Part shown: one piece after another, positions 8,803 to 15,365 of the stretch
Layout: every line of letters starts with the position of its first letter
Numbering within the stretch: position 1 is the first letter of the stretch
Origin: Dehalococcoidia bacterium
Lineage (GTDB): Bacteria > Chloroflexota > Dehalococcoidia > Dehalococcoidales > Fen-1064
Assembly (NCBI GenBank): GCA_011192055.1
Contig: DUES01000175.1
Coordinates: 1-20,990, forward strand
Direction of reading: 5' to 3'
Length of the DNA: 20,990 nt
Notes under the pieces: generated by a model
What the model was told of the DNA's origin: nothing
Seen by the model: the letters and a program-made list of their open reading frames with translations, nothing else
Databases searched by the model: none
Program-made: the position numbers and the translations under genes

Positions 8803-8834
8803 CGGGACAGGGAAGATAAGTCTTCCCTGTCCCG
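8803..8834 (+). terminator. Strong intrinsic terminator after the UxaA-like operon
   Basis: A perfect 14-bp stem (CGGGACAGGGAAGA / TCTTCCCTGTCCCG) with a TAAG loop is followed by TTATTATGTTTATG. It lies 38 nt after the stop codon of the large subunit. Confidence 0.88.
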
Positions 8835-8897
8835 TTATTATGTTTATGTATTGCTGTGCCCTGTCAGAATCGGGGGTAGTGCTGTCTTGCAGGTTGA

Positions 8898-8926
8898 TTG
8901 ACAATTCTGCACCGGAATATTACACT
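8898..8926 (+). promoter_or_regulatory. Sigma70-type promoter for the flavodoxin gene
   Basis: TTGACA (8898-8903), a 17-nt spacer, then TACACT (8921-8926), 56 nt before the flavodoxin ATG. With the terminator at 8803-8834 upstream, the flavodoxin is a separate transcription unit. Confidence 0.65.
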
Positions 8927-8982
8927 CAAGTCCCCTGAAAAGAACATAATATACAGGTTGAATTCCTTGAGGAGGTGTCTTA

Positions 8983-9426
8983 ATGAAAGCCCTTGTCGTC
9001 TATGATTCAATGTACGGGAATACGGAGCAAATCGCCACGGCTATCGGCAGCGGTATTACGGGCGACGTTAGTGTTTTACGGGCAGGTGAAGTTGAGCCGC
9101 AGCAGTTGGAAGCCATTGACCTCCTGGTGGTCGGTTCCCCGACCCAGGCCGGTCGTGCGACAATGCCCGTCCAGACGTTTCTGTCCGAAGTTGCCGCACC
9201 GGCAGTTAAGGGTGTCAGAGTAGCAGCGTTCGATACCCGGATACCGACGAAATGGGTCATGATATTCGGTTATGCGGCGGGACGAATTGCCAGGAGCCTG
9301 AAAAATAGCGGTGGTAATCTTGTTGCAGCACCGGAGCCGTTCTTTGTCAACGGCAAGGAAGGTCCGCTGCAGGATGGTGAACTGGGGCGGGCGTCCTCCT
9401 GGGGGAAGACGGTAGCAGGGAGTTAG
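8983..9426 (+). CDS. Flavodoxin family protein
   Basis: This is a 147-residue flavodoxin-fold protein that binds FMN and carries low-potential electrons in the cytoplasm. The N-terminal strand and phosphate-binding loop KALVVYDSMYGNTEQIA (residues 2-18) carries the typical S-x-x-G-N-T-E/Q signature. The second loop is near 52-60 (VGSPTQAGR). It resembles the flavodoxin domain of FprA/MioC-like proteins as well as free flavodoxins, so its redox partner is unknown. The SD is GAGGAGG, 8 nt from ATG. It is the last backbone gene before the tRNA fragment at 9443. Confidence 0.9.
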   Translation: MKALVVYDSMYGNTEQIATAIGSGITGDVSVLRAGEVEPQQLEAIDLLVVGSPTQAGRATMPVQTFLSEVAAPAVKGVRVAAFDTRIPTKWVMIFGYAAGRIARSLKNSGGNLVAAPEPFFVNGKEGPLQDGELGRASSWGKTVAGS

Positions 9427-9442
9427 GGGACCTATTAAACAA

Positions 9443-9500
9443 AGTGGTGAGCCGCATAGGAATCGAATCTATAACCTGCTGATGAAGAGGCGCTGCTCTG
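9443..9500 (-). pseudogene. Degenerate 3' fragment of tRNA-Lys (candidate att site)
   Basis: Over about 58 nt this copies the intact tRNA at 19950-20025, in the same orientation, with about four differences and a small gap. It spans the 3' strand of the D-stem, the anticodon arm, the T arm, the acceptor 3' strand and CCA. The 5' acceptor strand and most of the D arm are missing, and one T-stem pair is broken by a G-to-A change, so it cannot be a functional tRNA. Identity starts at AGTGGTGAGCC, which includes two bases beyond CCA, and stops abruptly after GCTGCTCTG. Confidence 0.85.
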
Positions 9501-9551
9501 ACCTGCCTTGTTCTGTTCAGGGTAGTACGGACAGCGCCTAACTACGGTCAG

Positions 9552-9734
9552 TCACGAAGAGCTCGTCTCTGATGTCGGGGAAGCTGCCTCTGATGACTCC
9601 GCCAGCGGTAAGGCTACGCTCTGCTCATCTGTCCGGTTGTACACTCGAGCTCTCCCCCTTCCGGTCGGACTCAGATGTCCTTCGTCCACGATCTTCTTGA
9701 GACTGGTACGCAGAAGGCCACTGGAGCACGACAC
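9552..9734 (-). pseudogene. Possible winged-helix-like remnant
   Basis: A 60-codon frame begins at a GTG and contains LLRTSLKKIVDEGHLSPTG followed by RGRARVY. This looks like the recognition-helix and wing part of a winged-helix DNA-binding domain. The frame stays open upstream to at least 9810, with no clear start and no SD. The tail (AESSEAASPTSETSSS) is low complexity. It is most likely a decayed fragment left at the island edge; the rest of 9501-9945 shows no recognisable gene. Confidence 0.2.
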
Positions 9735-9945
9735 ACCTTTCTCTGTCAGCCCGCTTTGGCCGGTTCTGAGCCAGCCAGTGCCAATGTCGCCGCGATTTGA
9801 ATCACAAGAGATACCTGCAGGGGAAACCGCCTCCGGATAGCATCGATATCATCCCCTTATCTTCCAGGTGGGGGTTCTCATTTCTACCCGCTGCGGGTAT
9901 CCTGGCCCTCATTGCCCGGTTGGGGAGATGTCACTCACCAGAGAC

Positions 9946-9989
9946 AACAACACAGGAACCCGGCAGGACCGCCGGATTCCTGTGTTGTT
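9946..9989 (-). terminator. Large hairpin ending the ABC transporter operon
   Basis: Two 19-nt arms (9946-9964 and 9971-9989) pair with one mismatch around a 6-nt loop, 43 nt after the stop codon of the solute-binding protein. The flanks are only moderately T-rich (TTGTTGTC), so it may be an intrinsic terminator or a 3'-end stabilising structure. Confidence 0.7.
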
Positions 9990-10032
9990 CGTATACTATT
10001 TCCTGGCTGTTGCCAGGCGTGGGAGACCTATC

Positions 10033-11877
10033 TTAGTCCCGTTTTCCGGTCATCTCGTACTTCAAATCCTGGTCAACCCAGGTTCGGGCAAACGTGTGCC
10101 CTTCAGCTACAACAACCAGTCTGATTTCACCCTGGTAGCCCTTGAGCCACGGCGACCAGAACCTGTAGCTGTCCACGGACGGCGCGGCGGCATAGAAGTA
10201 CTGGCAGGTGCCGTAGGCAAATGCCTCCTTGAACAGGCGGTCTCGCTCCACTATGTCAGACTCGGCTCTTATTCTGTCCATCAAGTCGTTGAATACCGGG
10301 TCATTGGCATTGGCGAAGTTCCACGGTACGCTCTCCTGCCCGCCATACCAGAAGTTGAGTACCTCGAGGTGATGCCACGTTCCGCAGGAATAGAACCATG
10401 CCATCTCCTGATTACCGCTGTAGATAAAGGAGCTGTAGGCGGCACCCTCCATCAGCCTGATTTCCGTATCGATGCCGATTTCGCTCCAGTAGGCGATGAA
10501 CAGGTCAGCCAGATCCGACTGTGCGGACAGGGGCATCTCTGCCTTGAAGCCGTTGGGGTAGCCCGCTTCGGTCAGGAGCTCCCGCGCACCCTCCGGGTTG
10601 TATTGGAATGCCTCCTGACACTCCTCTGGCAGGTCGGCCAGCTGAGTATAGTAGGCCGACATGGCTTTCTGGCTTGCCATGAAGGGGTAGGGGTCGCCGT
10701 TGCCTCCGAAGAGTGTCTCGGCTATCTCGGGGAGGTTTATGGCCATCTGCATAGCCTTGCGCACCCGGATATCGCTGTACGGCTCCTTGCCATAATTCAG
10801 GTTGACCACCTGACAGGCTCCCGGAGTCCTAGCCCACTTCAGTTCGGGATTTGTCTCCTGCAGGGTTTCAGCGTCCTCCCAGCCAGCATAGAGGAGGTCG
10901 ATCTTCCCGGTGCGCAGGGCGGCCAGTTGGGTGGACCAGTCTTGTATGATTAGCACCTTGAACCTGTCTGCGTAGGGTATCTGGTTCTCGGGGAAGTTGT
11001 CGTCCCAGCCATAGTAGTTGGGGTGTTTCTCGAAGGTCATTGAGCCGTCGATGACGACATCTTCTATCATCCACGGACCGTGACCGACAGCCTGCTCCCA
11101 GGTGAACTCCGCTCCGTACTGGTCTACCACCTCGCGGGGATGAATAAAGGGGGTGACTTCCGTCCCCCAGTACTCGGGGAACATCGGTGATACGTCTTTC
11201 AGATGGATGACAAAGGTGTACTTGTCAACCACCTCGATCGACTCCACCACCGCCCAGCCCGAAAGGCCAACGTACGGGGTCGGCCCCGCGTCGGCAAACT
11301 CCCCCAGCCCCATCATCCTGTCAACGCTGTACTTGACATCGTCAGAAGTAACCTCCCGGCCGTTGACCGGGGGCTTGTCCTGAAAGTACATCCCCTTGCG
11401 AAGGTGGATGATGTAGGTGAGGGGGTCAGGGTTTTCCCAGCTCTCCATGCTGAAGCCCCTGGTGTACTGCAGGAGGATATTCTTGGTCAGGTAGGAACAC
11501 TCGCTTCGGTCTACCGACCAGTCGCCACCCTGTAGCGGGTCATAGATAGAACCTAACGCAAAATCATTCCCCCCGCTAAGGTTCCTCCACGGGTCCCAGG
11601 TGCTAGGGTTAGTACCTGTTGAGACAGTCACTGTCCCGCCGTATCGGGGTTTCTCCACCAGCCGGCCCTTTATGTCCTTCACCATTACCGGCCCTTCTTC
11701 CTCTTCCACTACCTCCTGCTCTTCTTCCTCCGCGACTGCTGCCGCCTCTTTCTCGGTAACCTTCCCGGTTACGGTCGTTCCTTCCTTTTCTTCAACAGTC
11801 GCAGCCTGGCATGACGAAAGAACCAGCGCCATTACCATCAGCAAACTCAGGAAAATCCACGCAATCCTTTTATTCAT
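10033..11877 (-). CDS. ABC transporter solute-binding lipoprotein, family 5 (peptide/nickel type)
   Basis: This extracytoplasmic receptor of a Dpp/Opp/Nik-type importer binds a peptide, a glycoside or another organic ligand and delivers it to the permeases encoded upstream. The 614-residue product starts with a lipoprotein signal peptide: positive n-region MNKR, a hydrophobic stretch at 6-20, and lipobox LSSC with C23 as the lipidated residue. A very acidic linker (about 28-65, runs of Glu) tethers the domain. The SBP_bac_5 domain follows with typical motifs such as LTYIIHLRKGMYF, VTSDDVKYSVDRM and IRVRKAMQMAINL. Start ATG 11877 is backed by AAAGGAG 8 nt upstream. An upstream in-frame GTG (11928) also has an SD but would give an unusually long n-region. 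The ligand is unknown. Confidence 0.92.
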   Translation of the reverse strand: MNKRIAWIFLSLLMVMALVLSSCQAATVEEKEGTTVTGKVTEKEAAAVAEEEEQEVVEEEEGPVMVKDIKGRLVEKPRYGGTVTVSTGTNPSTWDPWRNLSGGNDFALGSIYDPLQGGDWSVDRSECSYLTKNILLQYTRGFSMESWENPDPLTYIIHLRKGMYFQDKPPVNGREVTSDDVKYSVDRMMGLGEFADAGPTPYVGLSGWAVVESIEVVDKYTFVIHLKDVSPMFPEYWGTEVTPFIHPREVVDQYGAEFTWEQAVGHGPWMIEDVVIDGSMTFEKHPNYYGWDDNFPENQIPYADRFKVLIIQDWSTQLAALRTGKIDLLYAGWEDAETLQETNPELKWARTPGACQVVNLNYGKEPYSDIRVRKAMQMAINLPEIAETLFGGNGDPYPFMASQKAMSAYYTQLADLPEECQEAFQYNPEGARELLTEAGYPNGFKAEMPLSAQSDLADLFIAYWSEIGIDTEIRLMEGAAYSSFIYSGNQEMAWFYSCGTWHHLEVLNFWYGGQESVPWNFANANDPVFNDLMDRIRAESDIVERDRLFKEAFAYGTCQYFYAAAPSVDSYRFWSPWLKGYQGEIRLVVVAEGHTFARTWVDQDLKYEMTGKRD

Positions 11878-11924
11878 TATTTTTGCTCCTTTCAACTCAT
11901 AATGTCTGATTCTCTGGTACGGTT

Positions 11925-11942
11925 TCACATCCTATCACCTCC
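11925..11942 (-). promoter_or_regulatory. SD-equipped start-stop (ATGTGA) in the permease-receptor gap
   Basis: On the minus strand GGAGG (11942-11938) stands 7 nt before ATG (11930) that is followed at once by TGA. An overlapping GTG (11928) opens the extended frame of the solute-binding protein. The arrangement could modulate ribosome loading on the receptor gene, which normally needs higher expression than the permeases. A role is not shown by sequence alone. Confidence 0.35.
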
Positions 11943-11958
11943 AGTATTTGAGTTGTCG

Positions 11959-12984
11959 TCAGACGAGGCCCGTCTTATGGCTATCTTTTTCGGCCTTGGC
12001 CTCCTTCTTTCGAAGTGCTTTTCTGGCGTTCTCCATACCATAACCACCCAGACCACCAACACCACCTCTCAGTCTCGGGTCGACCAGGTCTCTCACCGCG
12101 TCGCCGAACATGTTTACCCCGTAGATAGCCAGGGTCAGGGCAATGCCCGGCCAGAGGACCATCCAGGGAGCCCGCTCCATCTGATAACGTGCTGGCCCGC
12201 CAATCATCTGTCCCCAGCTTGGAAAGGGCGGCGGGATGCCGAAGCCGAGGAAACTCAACGAAGCTTCGGCCAGAATAACACCACCTATCCCTATTGAGAA
12301 ACCGACGATTACGAGAGGCAAGACATTGGGCAGGAGATGTTTCCACAGTATCCTCGACGTGGATGCACCTATGGCTTTCGTTGCTTCTACGTAGACGCTT
12401 TCTTTAATCCAGAAAGCGAGGCTTCTGGGTCCTCTGGAGGCGCTGATGCCACCTGCGATACCAAGGACAAGAATCATCTGGAGTATACCCGCTCCAAATA
12501 GATTCATCAGGAGCAAGAAGATAACCAGCCCGGGAAAGCATAGCCAGGCATCAACAAACCTCTGCACCACGATATCAAACTTGCCGCCGATATACCCGGA
12601 GGTGAGACCTATCGATGTGCTGATAACGGTACTAAGAGCAGTAGCAGCGAGACCGACAATCATCGAGATTCGGGCACCGTAGATGATACGGCTTAGTATG
12701 TCCCGGCCGAGACTATCCGTACCCAGGATATACTTGGCTGACGGTTCACTCAGCCTGTCTACCGGGTGGACTTCCTTATAGTCGTAGGGTGCGATAACGT
12801 CAGCGAAAATACCGGTCAGAAGCATCAGCAGGACAATCACCCCGCCCACGGCGCCCAGCGGCTTTTCCCTGAAGAGTCTCTTCGTGAAATTGATCAGCGC
12901 GGAGCCTCTCCTGGACTTCTCGAGTTCTCCGGCAAGCGTATCTGTTGCCTGGCTCATTTGCTCCCTGTTACCTCCCTTACTCAT
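11959..12984 (-). CDS. ABC transporter permease, DppC/OppC type
   Basis: This is the second transmembrane subunit of the importer (341 residues). It has a cytoplasmic N-terminal tail, a first membrane helix near 48-66 (GGVIVLLMLLTGIFADVIAPY), and the BPD_transp_1 core with four to five more helices. The EAA loop that contacts the ATPase lies in ATKAIGASTSRILWKHLLPN, followed by the family segment ILAEASLSFLGFG. The ATG overlaps the stop of the first permease gene (ATGA), implying translational coupling. A second in-frame ATG at 12957, nine codons in, has a closer purine-rich SD (AGGGAG) and may be the true start. No ATPase gene is found within the window. Confidence 0.92.
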   Translation of the reverse strand: MSKGGNREQMSQATDTLAGELEKSRRGSALINFTKRLFREKPLGAVGGVIVLLMLLTGIFADVIAPYDYKEVHPVDRLSEPSAKYILGTDSLGRDILSRIIYGARISMIVGLAATALSTVISTSIGLTSGYIGGKFDIVVQRFVDAWLCFPGLVIFLLLMNLFGAGILQMILVLGIAGGISASRGPRSLAFWIKESVYVEATKAIGASTSRILWKHLLPNVLPLVIVGFSIGIGGVILAEASLSFLGFGIPPPFPSWGQMIGGPARYQMERAPWMVLWPGIALTLAIYGVNMFGDAVRDLVDPRLRGGVGGLGGYGMENARKALRKKEAKAEKDSHKTGLV

Positions 12985-14021
12985 TTGTAGCGAATCCTGG
13001 GGTCCAGGTAGGCGTAACTAAAGTCGGTAATCAGCACCAGTAGCATGGTAAAGACAGCAAAGATGAGGTTCGTTCCCGAAACTACCCAGTAGTCCCTCTC
13101 GAGTAGTGTTCGCAGCATGTACTGCCCTATGCCCGGAAGGACGAATATTTTCTCCATGATGACCGAGCCGCCAATGAGCAAGCCTACCTGAGGCGCGAAT
13201 ATAGTTATCAGCGGGATAAGGGCATTCCTCAGGGCGTGCCTCAAGATAACAACCCTCTCCTTGAGTCCCTTTGACCAGGCCGTCCGGACGTAGTCCTGCC
13301 TGAGCACCTCCAGCGTTATCGTGCGCAGGTACCTCATCATTCCACCGGACATTGCCGTGCCTACCAGGACCGCCGGAATGATGAGTATCTTCAGGTTCTC
13401 TATCGGGTCCTCGGAAAAGGGAATGTACTCAACCGCTGGCGACCAGTGCAGATAGCGTGCACCGTAGACTATCAGTATGGTTGCCAGCCAGAAGGCAGGG
13501 GTGGCCAGGCTCAGAATGGAAAAGGAACGTCCCAGGTAATCAAGCCAGGTATCCTGCCGTATCGCGGAGTATATGCCTATCGGAATGGCTATCAGGTTGG
13601 CTATCAACACCGCCAGGAGACCGAGTTCAAAGGTCACCGGAAACCTGCTCACTATCTCCTCAGTCATATCGCGGTTCGTCCGGACAGAGGTCCCGAGGTT
13701 GCCCTGGAAGATACCGTTGAACGCGAGCTCCCCGGTCATCGCGTTAGGGGTGCGCAACACTCCAATCCAGCGCCCGTACTGGACATGCACTGGCACATCC
13801 AGTCCCAGCCTGCGCTCAATCTCGGCACGGTCAATCGTGACACCAGACGAACCGACACTGCCCGCACCGCCGGAGGCACCGGCTCCCAGACCGTATATCT
13901 CATCGAGCATGAGGTCCACGACATTGCCGGGAATGAGGCGTACCAGAAGGAATACGATTATCGTCACCAGCAACAGGGTGGGTATGATTAACAACACTCT
14001 TCTGACTGCGTAAGCGACCAT
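12981..14021 (-). CDS. ABC transporter permease, DppB/OppB type
   Basis: This is the first transmembrane subunit of the importer (346 residues). The N-terminal helix (AVRRVLLIIPTLLLVTIIVF, residues 5-24) and LIPGNVVD match the family. The EAA-like loop is in TAWSKGLKERVVILRHALRN, and the C-terminal segment has MEKIFVLPGIGQYML. Unusually, a Gly/Ser/Ala-rich stretch (GLGAGASGGAGSVGSSG, about 45-61) sits in the periplasmic loop between helix 1 and the conserved LGLDVPVHVQYGRW. SD is GGGGG about 9 nt from ATG. It is the first gene of the operon. Its upstream region holds tandem repeats and a promoter-leader-terminator unit. Confidence 0.92.
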   Translation of the reverse strand: MVAYAVRRVLLIIPTLLLVTIIVFLLVRLIPGNVVDLMLDEIYGLGAGASGGAGSVGSSGVTIDRAEIERRLGLDVPVHVQYGRWIGVLRTPNAMTGELAFNGIFQGNLGTSVRTNRDMTEEIVSRFPVTFELGLLAVLIANLIAIPIGIYSAIRQDTWLDYLGRSFSILSLATPAFWLATILIVYGARYLHWSPAVEYIPFSEDPIENLKILIIPAVLVGTAMSGGMMRYLRTITLEVLRQDYVRTAWSKGLKERVVILRHALRNALIPLITIFAPQVGLLIGGSVIMEKIFVLPGIGQYMLRTLLERDYWVVSGTNLIFAVFTMLLVLITDFSYAYLDPRIRYK

Positions 14022-14117
14022 GTATGGTCTTCCCCCTTACTGTCTCTTGCTCAGGGCATTCTGAGCGATTTCAATGCCGCAGCTTCGCTATTCTCCTGGC
14101 GGGATCCTGCCGCTCTA

Positions 14118-14216
14118 AAGCCCGATTACGGCGCACATCGTGCATTACGGCGCACATCGTGCATTACGGCGCACACCGTACGCTACGGCGCAACAGATTG
14201 TACTTACATCGGGCTT
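14118..14216. repeat. 19-bp tandem repeats inside a 9-bp inverted repeat, upstream of the ABC operon
   Basis: Two identical 19-bp units (ATTACGGCGCACATCGTGC, 14125-14143 and 14144-14162) are followed by a diverged third (14163-14181) and a partial fourth (CTACGGCGCA). Each intact unit contains the small dyad GCAC-ATC-GTGC. The third unit has changed so that its end and the start of the fourth can form CCGTA-CGC-TACGG. The block is flanked by AAGCCCGAT (14118-14126) and ATCGGGCTT (14208-14216). It lies about 100-195 nt before the dppB-type start. It may be an operator array for a dimeric regulator, or a folded RNA segment. Confidence 0.75.
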
Positions 14217-14275
14217 AGTCTAATCACACCCTGATTTCCCCCGGCAGGGTCCGCCCAAGAAGAGAAGCACTGTCC

Positions 14276-14331
14276 AAAAAACGAGAAAGGGCACCAGCTA
14301 TCACCACCTTATCCGGTGATTCTGGTGCCCT
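14276..14331 (-). terminator. Intrinsic terminator within the ABC operon leader
   Basis: The outer stem AGGGCACCAG / CTGGTGCCCT (10 bp) and the inner stem ATCACC / GGTGAT are separated by a small asymmetric bulge and close a 9-nt loop. On the minus strand the hairpin is followed by TTCTCGTTTTTTGG, a clear U-tract. Confidence 0.8.
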
Positions 14332-14336
14332 ACATT

Positions 14337-14351
14337 TTACACTTCGCCCAT
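14337..14351 (-). CDS. Leader mini-ORF (Met-Gly-Glu-Val)
   Basis: The ATG is 7 nt after a full AAAGGAGG Shine-Dalgarno and the frame closes with TAA after four codons, six nt before the terminator stem. The SD is among the best in the window, which is surprising for so short a frame. It may couple ribosome occupancy to terminator formation. Confidence 0.4.
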   Translation of the reverse strand: MGEV

Positions 14352-14431
14352 CCAGATACCTCCTTTGGGGATTACCCCGCAGTATTGAGGTCTCGTAGAG
14401 GAACATGTTCTACCAGTTTTTAGTGCCGTCT

Positions 14432-14460
14432 ATTATAGTCCACAAGACGACCAGAGTCAA
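14432..14460 (-). promoter_or_regulatory. Near-consensus sigma70 promoter
   Basis: On the minus strand TTGACT (14460-14455), an exact 17-nt spacer, then TATAAT (14437-14432). This is the best promoter match in the window. It fires toward the leader-terminator unit and the ABC operon. Confidence 0.8.
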
Positions 14461-14705
14461 TCCGCATGAGCCGTATTTGCTGGTGACCGGTTCTGCTACT
14501 GGTGCCGAACCGCATGCCTGGTTAACGGGTAGCGCGGAAGTCTTGAGGCTATTGATGTCAACGCAACAGTCCGAATTGTCTGGTTCTTCATCGGTATGAC
14601 CGTGACCCGCCACGCGGCATTGTGCGTCCGGATGTTGCGCACACATGCGTTGTGCCTGTGGGAGTTCTGGCAAATCCTGGCTGCAATACCCGATGTTTCG
14701 GCAGC
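14461..14705. other. Stretch without a recognised gene
   Basis: Between the VOC gene stop and the promoter there is no supported gene. A minus-strand open frame (14410-14673) starts with TTG, lacks a usable SD, runs through the promoter and has no recognisable motif. Nothing resembling a terminator for the VOC gene is obvious. Confidence 0.5.
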
Positions 14706-15164
14706 TTAACCCATCGTGTCCTGAAAATGCGGGTGCTTTCTATACAATTCGGTTATGACTCCGCCATCCCCTTTAAATCTGAGATATTGGCATCCGGCTC
14801 CTTGATCCATGACCACTTCCGCTCCCTGAGCTACAAGCTTTTCGGTATCTGCCAACACATCATCAACAGCATAACCTACATGATGCAGACCTTCACCCAC
14901 ATTTTCCAGGAACTCCGAGTGAAATATTCGACCTTCCACAATCTCTATAAACTCGACTTCTACCTCGTTTTCCGTGTATGCGTAAGCGCATATTACTTTT
15001 ACCGTCTGTCCATCGGGCTTAAGACCGCCCCTTACCTGAAACGCCCACGGTCCAATACCAAGCATGGATTCCCATTGCCTGGCGGATTCCCGGGCGTCTT
15101 TCACTACCATTGCGATGTGGTCGAATGTTTTCAGATTTAGAATGCTTTCTGTTTTATCCGGCAT
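14706..15164 (-). CDS. VOC (glyoxalase/dioxygenase) superfamily protein, methylmalonyl-CoA epimerase-like
   Basis: The 152-residue protein has two beta-alpha-beta-beta-beta modules, as expected for a vicinal-oxygen-chelate enzyme. Candidate metal ligands sit at the usual places: H16 (FDHIAMVV), E71 or E74 (EVEFIEIVEG), H94 or H95 (GLHHVGYAV) and E139 (VITELY). The start FDHIAMVVKD and the GEGLHHVGYAVDD segment resemble methylmalonyl-CoA epimerases and related lactoylglutathione-lyase-like proteins. No methylmalonyl-CoA mutase is nearby, so that role is not supported by context. SD is GGAGG, 9 nt from ATG. An 11-residue mini-ORF lies 21 nt upstream. Confidence 0.88.
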   Translation of the reverse strand: MPDKTESILNLKTFDHIAMVVKDARESARQWESMLGIGPWAFQVRGGLKPDGQTVKVICAYAYTENEVEVEFIEIVEGRIFHSEFLENVGEGLHHVGYAVDDVLADTEKLVAQGAEVVMDQGAGCQYLRFKGDGGVITELYRKHPHFQDTMG

Positions 15165-15185
15165 GATGACTAACCTCCGTACTAC

Positions 15186-15221
15186 TTATATTCGTAATCT
15201 GAATACCTCAGCGATACTCAT
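15186..15221 (-). CDS. Mini-ORF upstream of the VOC gene (11 residues)
   Basis: ATG at 15221 is preceded by TTGGAGGTGATTC, a strong SD at good spacing, and encodes MSIAEVFRLRI before TAA. It ends 21 nt before the VOC start. It could be a leader peptide for translational coupling or a residual start of an older gene. No homology is recognisable at this length. Confidence 0.35.
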   Translation of the reverse strand: MSIAEVFRLRI

Positions 15222-15253
15222 GAATCACCTCCAACCTGCATTTCCCAGCTAGG

Positions 15254-15301
15254 GCCCGGCAACCATCAGGTTCCTGCGGAAGCAGAATGGCTCAGCCGGG
15301 C
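15254..15301 (-). terminator. Long hairpin downstream of the extended SDR gene
   Basis: GCCCGGC / GCCGGGC (7 bp) encloses a nested CCAT / ATGG pair and a CTGC-GGAA-GCAG tetraloop hairpin, 64 nt after the SDR stop. There is no strong U-tract, so it may be a terminator, an mRNA-processing element or a structured 5' region of the next gene. Confidence 0.5.
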
Positions 15302-15365
15302 AGCATAAGTCTCACGACTGCCAATCAGGGAAGTGACGGCTCACCGGGCAAATCGCCTCCGGCCG

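Larger units (their letters stand above)
14276..14425 (-). ncRNA. Putative short leader RNA or attenuator of the ABC operon
   Basis: Transcription from the promoter at 14432-14460 should start near 14425 and meet an intrinsic terminator within about 150 nt. The RNA would contain a GGGG-UAAU-CCCC hairpin (14378-14367), an exposed SD (AAAGGAGG, 14366-14359), the 4-codon ORF at 14337-14351 and the terminator hairpin. ACCTC segments upstream could pair with the SD. Either this is an attenuated 5' leader whose readthrough reaches the dppB-type gene 255 nt downstream, or it is a free-standing small RNA. No known riboswitch class is recognised. Confidence 0.45.

Noticed and set aside
9868..10953. 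A 361-codon plus-strand open frame
   Set aside because: It is antisense to the solute-binding protein, has no recognisable domains, and crosses the operon terminator hairpin; it reflects the base composition of the real gene.
13446..13991. A 181-codon plus-strand frame
   Set aside because: It is antisense to the DppB-type permease and has no domain signature.
14125..14190. CRISPR array
   Set aside because: The 19-bp units are directly adjacent with no spacers, and no cas gene is present.
14410..14673. An 87-codon minus-strand frame
   Set aside because: TTG start without a usable SD, no recognisable motif, and it runs straight through the near-consensus promoter.
14622..15140. A 172-codon plus-strand frame
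   Set aside because: It is antisense to the VOC-family gene, whose motifs, SD and length are convincing.
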